DNA of 14,663 nt from Thermoflexus hugenholtzii JAD2 (GTDB lineage Bacteria > Chloroflexota > Dehalococcoidia > UBA2979). Each line of letters begins with the position of its first letter. Positions within the stretch are counted from its first letter, which is position 1. Positions 1-5,028 of the stretch are shown here, piece after piece. The notes under the pieces are model-generated. The model was not told the origin of the DNA. It worked only from the letters and a program-made list of their open reading frames with translations, and ran no database searches. Where the stretch lies: the NCBI GenBank assembly GCA_945889565.1, contig CAMDBZ010000015.1:1-14663 (forward strand), written 5' to 3'. The translations under genes and the position numbers were made by a program.

Positions 1-451
1 CGAGCGGGGTGGTGACGGCAAGCGCGCCGGGCTCGCCGAGCGCGGATTCGACGGCGGCGACGGTGGAGAGCGCGGCGATGGGCTGCGCGGCGGGGGCGAG
101 CGCGGCGAGTCGCGCGCGGCATTGCGCGAGCGCCTGCGGGTGCGAGTACACGACGCGCGCGCGCGCGAGGTCGACGCCTGCGGCGCCGACGAGGACGTGG
201 CGGATGGGCAGCACGACTTCGCCGGCGATGCGCAGCGGCATGTCGTCGCGCAGGAGCAGGTCGATGGTTTCGAGCACGGAGCCCTCGAGCGCGTTCTCGA
301 TGGCGCAGACGGCAGCGTCGGCGTCGCCGCGGCGCACGGCGTCGATGGCGGCGGCGACGCTCGCGACCGGCAGCAGTTCCGCAGTGGGATCGCGGGCGAT
401 GGCGGCGGCCTCGGTGTTGGTGCCGCGGGGGCCGAGGTGCGCGAGGCGCAC
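1..451 (-). CDS. pheA: Prephenate dehydratase, N-terminal part (truncated by window edge)
   Basis: Catalyses decarboxylation and dehydration of prephenate to phenylpyruvate in phenylalanine synthesis. I read 150 residues from a GTG at 449-451 down to the window edge. They show the family's N-terminal pattern: a GPRGTNTEAAA stretch near the start, then IENALEGSV, then GEVVLPIRHVLVG, then VVYSHPQALAQC. In relatives the second motif is usually PIENSxEG; here Pro and Ser are both replaced by Ala. The catalytic TRF motif and any ACT regulatory domain would lie beyond position 1 and cannot be checked. The GTG sits 2 nt after the TAG stop of the upstream TrkA-like gene, and no other start fits, so translation is probably coupled to that gene. 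This looks like a stand-alone dehydratase, with no chorismate mutase domain in front. The family call is firm; full function depends on the missing C-terminal half. Confidence 0.88.
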   Translation of the reverse strand, partial: MRLAHLGPRGTNTEAAAIARDPTAELLPVASVAAAIDAVRRGDADAAVCAIENALEGSVLETIDLLLRDDMPLRIAGEVVLPIRHVLVGAAGVDLARARVVYSHPQALAQCRARLAALAPAAQPIAALSTVAAVESALGEPGALAVTTPL

Positions 452-453
452 GG

Positions 454-1137
454 CTACGAGCCGGCGTCGACCGGGACGCCGCTGATGAGCGCGCGGAGCT
501 GGGGCTCCGCCTCGCTGCGGATCACGGCGATCACCTCGTCGCCCGGGGCGAGCACGGTATCGGCGGTGGGGATGCGCGGCGTGCCGGCGGCGTCGACGAC
601 GAGCGAGATCACGGTCTCGGGCGGGAGCGGGAGATCGCGTACGGCGACCCCGGCGGCGAGCGAGCCCGCGAGCACGTGCAGGTCGACGAGCTCCAGGCCG
701 GTGCCGTGCAAGCGCATGAGCGGCACGAGCGTGTGCTCCGGAAGGTCGACTTCGATCTGCGCCATGATCGCGGCGGTGGCGGAGACGGTGGAATCGATGC
801 CGAGCAGGCGGAAGAGGCGCTCGTTGCGAGGGTTATTGACGCGCGCGATGGCGCGCTCCACGTGGAACCAGTGCTTGGCGACCTGGCAGGCGACCAGGTT
901 GACGCCGTCCTCGCCGGTGACGGCGATCAGCACATCGGCGCGGCGCGCGCCGACGGTTTCGAGCAGCACGACCTCGGTACCGTCGCCGTGCACGATCATC
1001 TCGCCGAGCTCTTCGCGCAGCTCGGCGGCGCGCGCACGATCGCGCTCGACGAGCACGACCTCGTGGTCGGCGAGCGACTGGAGCTCCATGGCGAGGCCGT
1101 AGCCTACGGTGCCGGCGCCAACGACGACGATGTACAC
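454..1137 (-). CDS. trkA: TrkA/KtrA-type K+ transport regulator, RCK_N plus RCK_C
   Basis: Cytoplasmic NAD(H)/nucleotide-binding regulator of a potassium channel or cation-linked transporter. It has 227 residues. A Rossmann GAGTVG motif is at residues 7-12 with an acidic residue (E31) at the end of beta-2, which favours NAD over NADP. The family pattern HGDGTEVVLLETVGA...ADVLIAVT follows, completing an RCK_N domain to about residue 130. Residues from about 140 to 220 (LVDLHVLAGSLAAGVAVRDL ... APGDEVIAVIRS) match an RCK_C (TrkA_C) ligand-binding domain. The start is a GTG with a GGGAG Shine-Dalgarno sequence (1143-1147) 5 nt upstream. It lies 35 nt after another TrkA-like gene and 2 nt before pheA. 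The membrane subunit it should control is not in the window. The fold is certain; the partner is unknown. Confidence 0.9.
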   Translation of the reverse strand: MYIVVVGAGTVGYGLAMELQSLADHEVVLVERDRARAAELREELGEMIVHGDGTEVVLLETVGARRADVLIAVTGEDGVNLVACQVAKHWFHVERAIARVNNPRNERLFRLLGIDSTVSATAAIMAQIEVDLPEHTLVPLMRLHGTGLELVDLHVLAGSLAAGVAVRDLPLPPETVISLVVDAAGTPRIPTADTVLAPGDEVIAVIRSEAEPQLRALISGVPVDAGS

Positions 1138-1147
1138 GGTGACTCCC

Positions 1148-1164
1148 GCCCGCTGCTCGCGGGC
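1148..1164 (-). repeat. Intercistronic hairpin between the two TrkA-like genes
   Basis: GCCCGC and GCGGGC form a perfect 6-bp stem with a 5-nt loop in the 35-nt gap. On the minus strand the 3' arm directly abuts the GGGAG ribosome site of the downstream trkA. There is no U-tract, so it is not an intrinsic terminator; it may modulate translation or mark mRNA processing. Confidence 0.45.
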
Positions 1165-1172
1165 ACTGCTAT

Positions 1173-1574
1173 TTATTCCTTGAACAGCGCCTCGTACGCG
1201 AGGTCGGCGCCGATGTTCGTGGGGCTGAAGGTGCGCAGGCCGAGGTGGGCGAAGATCTCGCCGCGGAACGGATCGTAGACGCGCGCGACGACGGTGGCGA
1301 CGCTGAAGAGGTGGCGGGCCATCTGGGCGGCGAGCAGGTTGCGGTTGTCGCCCTGCGTGAGCGCGAGGAACGCGTCGGCGCCGCGCACGCCGGCGCTCTC
1401 CAGCACGTGGTCGTCAACGCCGGAGCCGACGAGCTTGCGGCCAACGAAATCGGTGGGCAGGCGTCGGAACGAGTACGGCTCGTTGTCGATGACGGTGACC
1501 TCGTGGCCTTCGTGGGCGAGGCGGGTGGCAACGGTGGAGCCGACGCGACCGCAGCCCATGATCACGACGCGCAC
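1173..1574 (-). CDS. TrkA-like protein with RCK_N domain only
   Basis: A 133-residue single-domain relative of TrkA. It carries the Rossmann motif GCGRVG at residues 7-12, D30 at the end of beta-2 for adenosine ribose binding, and the family blocks LVGSGVDDHVLESAGV and FLALTQGDNRNLLAAQMA. The protein ends after the RCK_N fold and has no RCK_C domain. The next gene encodes the two-domain version. Adjacent pairs of TrkA-like genes occur in actinobacteria (ceoB/ceoC) and elsewhere, and the two proteins may form a hetero-oligomeric ring; that is inference. The start is GTG, preceded by a GCAGG-type ribosome site, 12 nt after the Usp stop. The short length is natural: a TAA ends the frame and there is no remnant of a second domain before the next gene. 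Confidence 0.87.
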   Translation of the reverse strand: MRVVIMGCGRVGSTVATRLAHEGHEVTVIDNEPYSFRRLPTDFVGRKLVGSGVDDHVLESAGVRGADAFLALTQGDNRNLLAAQMARHLFSVATVVARVYDPFRGEIFAHLGLRTFSPTNIGADLAYEALFKE

Positions 1575-1586
1575 GGGTGGCCTGCC

Positions 1587-2045
1587 TTACGTCGCGGGAG
1601 CGTCCACGGGATAGCGGATCAACCAGACCTGCTCCGGGGCGTGCTCCAGCAGGTGCTGGGCGAGCTCGCCGATCTCGAAGCGTCCGTAGGGTCGATGGTA
1701 GCTGAGGCCCACCACGATCGCATCCGCGCCCAACGCGGAGGCTTCCTCCAGCACGGCCTCGCCCGCGTGGCGGGCCTGGAGGATGCGGCCCTCGATGCGC
1801 ACGTCGTGGTCGGCGGCGATCTGCTCGATGGCGGCGAGCACGGCCTCGCCGCGCTGCAGGTGCTCGTGCAGATCGGCGTCGAGGGGGAGGGTGCGCGGGA
1901 CCTCGATCACGAAGAGGCCGGCGATGCGGGCGTGGGTGCGACGGGCGAGGTCGCAGGCGACGGCGACGGCGTTGGCGGAGGCGTCGGAGCCGTCGCACAC
2001 GACGAGGTAGGTGAGGATCGCGGCGAGGGGATCGCGGCGCGGCAT
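1587..2045 (-). CDS. UspA-fold universal stress protein with degraded ATP motif
   Basis: A 152-residue single Usp domain. The N-terminal strand with the conserved aspartate (VVCDGSDASANAV, D18) and the C-terminal strand block are both present. The usual ATP signature G-x2-G-x9-G-(S/T) aligns without gaps to residues 113-127, but reads G113, Y116 in place of Gly, G126, and E127 in place of Ser/Thr. Loss of two of the four signature positions suggests a Usp that binds ATP poorly or binds something else. It starts with ATG 2 nt after the stop of a small membrane-protein gene and ends 12 nt before the first TrkA-like gene, so it is probably co-translated with both. Usp domains often accompany ion and solute transport systems; here the neighbours point to sensing for a K+ or cation transporter. 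That role is inferred. Confidence 0.85.
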   Translation of the reverse strand: MPRRDPLAAILTYLVVCDGSDASANAVAVACDLARRTHARIAGLFVIEVPRTLPLDADLHEHLQRGEAVLAAIEQIAADHDVRIEGRILQARHAGEAVLEEASALGADAIVVGLSYHRPYGRFEIGELAQHLLEHAPEQVWLIRYPVDAPAT

Positions 2046-2047
2046 GG

Positions 2048-2212
2048 CTAGCGGTGCCGCGAGAGCTCGACGCGCAGGATGGCGTCGAGCAGCAGGACCA
2101 CGCCCAGGGCGCCGCCGGCATTGACGACGTGGCCCGAGCGGAGGCTCAGCAGCAGCGCGACGGCGCCTCCGGCGGCGGCGACAGCGGCGATGGCGAGGTC
2201 CTGCTTGTGCAT
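2048..2212 (-). CDS. Small two-helix membrane protein, 54 residues
   Basis: This short gene is easy to miss. It reads from ATG at 2210-2212 to TAG at 2048-2050. The protein starts MHKQDL, then has a hydrophobic helix (about residues 6-24, Ala/Val/Leu rich), a polar turn (RSGHVVNAGG, with R25 and H28), a second hydrophobic helix (about 34-42, extending to 46), and a charged tail RVELSRHR. That predicts a transmembrane hairpin. Evidence that it is real: its stop lies 2 nt before the usp ATG, there is a purine-rich AAAGGG (2216-2221) just before the ATG, the frame is open, and it is the first frame of the minus-strand unit. I recognise no family. It is too small to be the channel for the RCK proteins by itself, but could be a membrane anchor or modulator. 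Confidence 0.62.
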   Translation of the reverse strand: MHKQDLAIAAVAAAGGAVALLLSLRSGHVVNAGGALGVVLLLDAILRVELSRHR

Positions 2213-2261
2213 GCGCCCTTTGAGGTTACGTGATGGGAGGCGGCACGGGCGGCCGCGGCAC

Positions 2262-2277
2262 TGTGCGCACCGTCACA
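2262..2277. promoter_or_regulatory. Candidate CRP/FNR-family operator
   Basis: The sequence TGTGC-N6-TCACA matches the CRP consensus TGTGA-N6-TCACA at 9 of 10 fixed positions. It lies 50 nt upstream of the small membrane-protein start and 95 nt upstream of the pdxS ATG, in a divergent gap where an operator is expected. No good -35/-10 pair was found beside it on the minus strand. It could be chance, and no regulator gene is in view. Confidence 0.3.
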
Positions 2278-2332
2278 AGCGGGGAGGCTAGGCGCGTGCG
2301 CGTGGCGGTGTCAACGGCGCGCCCGTGATGGC

Positions 2333-2365
2333 CCGCGGCCGAGGGGCGAAGGCGGGGGGCCGCGG
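2333..2365. repeat. 8-bp perfect inverted repeat before pdxS
   Basis: The arms CCGCGGCC (2333-2340) and GGCCGCGG (2358-2365) are exact reverse complements separated by 17 nt. The right arm overlaps the first two bases of the GGAG ribosome site (2364-2367) that serves the ATG at 2372. A hairpin in RNA could therefore mask that site, or the repeat could bind a protein. The octamer itself recurs by chance elsewhere in this GC-rich window, so only the paired placement is suggestive. Confidence 0.35.
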
Positions 2366-2371
2366 AGTAGA

Positions 2372-3400
2372 ATGAACGCATCGACGTATCGCCTGATGGG
2401 GCGGGTTGGGGGCAGGGCAGTGGTGAGCAGCAGCAGCGGCCAGAACGGGGCCCGGCAAGGGGCGGGGAACGGCGCCGGGGGCGCGAGCGGCCAGACCGCG
2501 ACGTGGACGGTGAAGGCTGGCCTGGCGCAGATGCTCAAGGGCGGCGTGATCATGGACGTGGTCACGGCGGAGCACGCGCGCATCGCGGAGGAAGCGGGCG
2601 CGTGCGCCGTGATGGCGCTGGAGCGCGTGCCGAGCGACATCCGCGCGGCGGGCGGCGTGGCGCGCATGAGCCAGGTGGACCTGATCGAGGAAATCAAGGC
2701 CGCGGTCACGATCCCGGTGATGGCGAAGGCGCGCATCGGGCACTTCGTGGAGGCGCAGATCCTGCAGGCGATCGCGGTGGACTACGTGGACGAGTCCGAG
2801 GTGTTGACGCCGGCGGACGAGCAGCACCACATCGATAAGCACGCGTTTGCGGTGCCGTTCGTGTGCGGCTGTCGCGACCTCGGCGAGGCGTTGCGGCGCA
2901 TCGGCGAGGGCGCGGCGATGATTCGCACGAAGGGCGAGGCGGGCACGGGCGACATCGTGGAGGCGGTGCGGCACATGCGCGCGCTGTGGGGCGGGATCCG
3001 GCGCGTGCATGCGGCGCCCGAGGAAGAGCTGGCCACGCTAGCGAAGGAGTACGCGGCGCCGCTGGCGCTGGTGCAGGAGGTGCACCGCCTGGGGCGGCTG
3101 CCGGTGGTGAACTTCTCGGCGGGCGGGGTGGCGACGCCTGCGGACGCGGCGCTGATGATGCAGCTGGGCGCGGACGGCGTGTTCGTGGGCTCCGGCATCT
3201 TCAAGGCGGGCGCGGATCTGGCGGCAGACGCGCGCGTGCGCGCGCAGGGCGCGATGGCGGCCGCGATTGTGAAGGCAGTGACGCACTTCGGCGACCCGAT
3301 GATGCTGGCGACGGTGTCGCGGGGCATCGCGGCGCCGATGCGCGGGGTCTCGGCGGCGTCGTTGCCGGCGGAGGAGCTGCTCGCCGGGCGCGGGAACTGA
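2372..3400 (+). CDS. pdxS: Pyridoxal 5'-phosphate synthase subunit PdxS
   Basis: Condenses ribose 5-phosphate, glyceraldehyde 3-phosphate and PdxT-derived ammonia to pyridoxal 5'-phosphate (the DXP-independent route). The (beta/alpha)8 barrel is complete. Catalytic D62 is in IMDVV, the first Schiff-base lysine K119 is in VMAKARIGH, the second lysine K187 is in MIRTKGEAGTG, and the phosphate-binding GVFVGSGIFK is present. It reads 342 residues from ATG 2372, against about 295 in the family. The extra N-terminal stretch of about 43 residues is Ser/Gly/Asn-rich and low in complexity before the family sequence TWTVKAGLAQMLKGG. ATG 2372 has GGAG 4 nt upstream. In-frame alternatives are ATG 2396, GTG 2420 and GTG 2423 (AGGG 5 nt upstream), and the last would trim 17 residues. 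TAGAAT at 2368-2373 could be a -10 box, which would favour the later start. Function is sure; the start is not. Confidence 0.95.
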   Translation: MNASTYRLMGRVGGRAVVSSSSGQNGARQGAGNGAGGASGQTATWTVKAGLAQMLKGGVIMDVVTAEHARIAEEAGACAVMALERVPSDIRAAGGVARMSQVDLIEEIKAAVTIPVMAKARIGHFVEAQILQAIAVDYVDESEVLTPADEQHHIDKHAFAVPFVCGCRDLGEALRRIGEGAAMIRTKGEAGTGDIVEAVRHMRALWGGIRRVHAAPEEELATLAKEYAAPLALVQEVHRLGRLPVVNFSAGGVATPADAALMMQLGADGVFVGSGIFKAGADLAADARVRAQGAMAAAIVKAVTHFGDPMMLATVSRGIAAPMRGVSAASLPAEELLAGRGN

Positions 3401-3475
3401 CGAAGGGCCAGGCCGACCACGCCGCCAACGCACGCGCACGGCTCGCCGGGCCCGCCGCACCCGCCACGGATCGGC

Positions 3476-4063
3476 GTGCTGGCGCTGCAGGGTGATTTCC
3501 GCGAGCACATCGCCGCGCTGCACGCGATCGGTGCGACGGCGTGTGAGGTGCGCACGGCCGCACAGCTGGCAGATGTCGACGCGCTGATCTTGCCGGGCGG
3601 GGAGAGCACGACGATCGCGCGGCTGCTGATCGCGTTCGAGTTGCTCGAGCCGTTACGCGCGCGCCTCGCGGCGGGGCTCCCGGCGTGGGGCACATGCGCG
3701 GGCGCGATCCTGCTGGCGCGGCGCGTGCCCGGGCTGGACCGCCCGCCGATCGGCGTGCTGGACGTGACGGTGGATCGCAACGCGTTCGGGCGTCAGCTCG
3801 ATTCGTTCGAGGCGGAGCTGGACGTGGCCGGTATCGCGGGGGGGCCGGTGCGCGCGGTGTTCATCCGCGCGCCGGTGATCCGCGAGCCAGGGCCGGGCGT
3901 GGAGGTGCTGGCGCGGCTGGCCGATGGGCGCATCGTGGCGTGCCGGCAGGGGCGCGTGCTGGCGACGGCGTTCCACCCGGAGCTCACGGACGACCGGCGC
4001 ATGCACGCGGCGTTCGTCGCGCTGGCGGACGCGGCGCTCGCGGCCGAGGGGAGTGCGGCGTGA
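3476..4063 (+). CDS. pdxT: Pyridoxal 5'-phosphate synthase glutaminase subunit PdxT
   Basis: A class I-type glutamine amidotransferase that hydrolyses glutamine and passes ammonia to PdxS. From GTG 3476 it has 195 residues. PGGESTT is at 40-46, the nucleophile C74 is in WGTCAGAILL, and H167 and E169 of the triad are in FHPELT, so the enzyme looks active. The start is odd: relatives begin MxIGVLALQGD, and here the bases encoding R-I-G precede the GTG in frame, but no ATG, GTG or TTG exists between the pdxS TGA (3398-3400) and 3476. A GGA at 3468-3470 lies 5 nt before the GTG and could serve as ribosome site. The frame is the same as pdxS, with 25 open, proline-rich codons between them. The stop overlaps the next gene's GTG as GTGA. 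Confidence 0.93.
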   Translation: MLALQGDFREHIAALHAIGATACEVRTAAQLADVDALILPGGESTTIARLLIAFELLEPLRARLAAGLPAWGTCAGAILLARRVPGLDRPPIGVLDVTVDRNAFGRQLDSFEAELDVAGIAGGPVRAVFIRAPVIREPGPGVEVLARLADGRIVACRQGRVLATAFHPELTDDRRMHAAFVALADAALAAEGSAA

Positions 4064-5028
4064 CGCACACGCAGGCGCACGCGCCGGGGCCGCTGGACCT
4101 GGTGGCGCTGGTCTCGTTCGATGGCGAGATCTACGAGAACCAGGCGCTGACGCGCGACCGGCTGGGGCGGCCGCAGGCGACGCCGCACGCGCTGGGCGCA
4201 GCGATCCGCGGCTGGCTCGGCCGCGGGCCGCACGTGTGGATCGACGTGAACGGGCGGCAGATCCTCGGCATCGCGACCGCGCGCGAGCTCGGGCGGCACG
4301 ACGTGTGGGAGATCGACACGCTGATCGACGCGACGGCGGGTAGCGAACGCGTGGTGGAAGAGCTGCTGCGCCAGGCGGTGGAGGCGGCGGCGGAGGACCG
4401 CGTGCGGCAGGTGCTGCTGCGTGTGCACGCGGACGGGCCGGCGTGCGTGGCGGCGCTGCGCTCAGCGTTCACGGCGGCGCTCGTGGAGCGGCTGTGGACG
4501 GGCGACGCGGCGGCGTTCCGGGAAGCGGCGCAGCGCGCCGACGCCGCGGGCGTGCTGGCCGGCGTGCACGTGCGCGCGGCGGCGGAGCGCGACGGGCTAG
4601 CGCTGTTCCAGTTGTTCAACCGCGCGCTACCGGTGAACGCGCGGGCCGCGCTCGCGCTGACGCTGGAGGAGTGGGAAGCGGTGCAGGAGCGTCGCTGGCT
4701 GGGGCGCGGCGCCCGCGAGCTGGTGGCGGAAGTGGGCGGTGAGGTGCGCGCGCTGGTGCGTGCCGCGCCGCGTGGCCAGCTACTGCTGCTCGCGGAGCCG
4801 GGCGCGGACGCCGCAGCGCAGGCGCTGCTGGCGGCAGTGGCACCGCTGTTCGCGCGCGTGAAGCGCGTGACGGCGCTGCTGCCGGACTGCGCGAGCACGC
4901 CGGGCGCGCTGCTGGAGGCGCACGGGCTGACGCCGGACGCGGAGTTCTTGTTGCTGGTGCAACGCACCGCGCGGCCGATCCCGGTGCGCGCCGCGCGGCA
5001 GCGGAGGGTGGTACCGACCCGTGGGTAA
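4060..5028 (+). CDS. Tandem GNAT-like acetyltransferase-fold protein
   Basis: A 322-residue protein read from a GTG that overlaps the pdxT stop as GTGA. It appears to hold two GNAT-type halves. The first (about 15-146) has a strand pair around WIDVNGRQILGIATAREL, then an acidic strand WEIDTLID, a helix that would follow an acetyl-CoA loop (GSERVVEELLRQAVEAA), and a strand VRQVLLRVHAD. The second (about 168-305) has VHVRAAAERDGLALFQLFNR, a beta segment near EVRALVRAA, LLLLAEPGA, a helix and a final strand EFLLLVQRT. The classic Q/RxxGxG/A acetyl-CoA loop is not clear in either half (GSERVV is the nearest), so catalysis is uncertain. It overlaps the R3H ATPase gene by 8 nt, which implies coupled translation and possibly a shared process. 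I recognise no named family beyond the fold. Confidence 0.72.
   Translation: MTHTQAHAPGPLDLVALVSFDGEIYENQALTRDRLGRPQATPHALGAAIRGWLGRGPHVWIDVNGRQILGIATARELGRHDVWEIDTLIDATAGSERVVEELLRQAVEAAAEDRVRQVLLRVHADGPACVAALRSAFTAALVERLWTGDAAAFREAAQRADAAGVLAGVHVRAAAERDGLALFQLFNRALPVNARAALALTLEEWEAVQERRWLGRGARELVAEVGGEVRALVRAAPRGQLLLLAEPGADAAAQALLAAVAPLFARVKRVTALLPDCASTPGALLEAHGLTPDAEFLLLVQRTARPIPVRAARQRRVVPTRG

Noticed and set aside
2251..2365. Three copies of GGCCGCGG/CCGCGGCC as a repeated regulatory motif
   Set aside because: The same octamer occurs inside tmk and the ATPase gene, so repetition alone is expected at this GC content. Only the inverted pair at 2333-2365 was kept.
3685..4059. Possible N-terminal extension of the GNAT gene inside pdxT
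   Set aside because: Low-complexity Gly/Arg/Ala sequence in a shadow frame; the GTG overlapping the pdxT stop explains the start.
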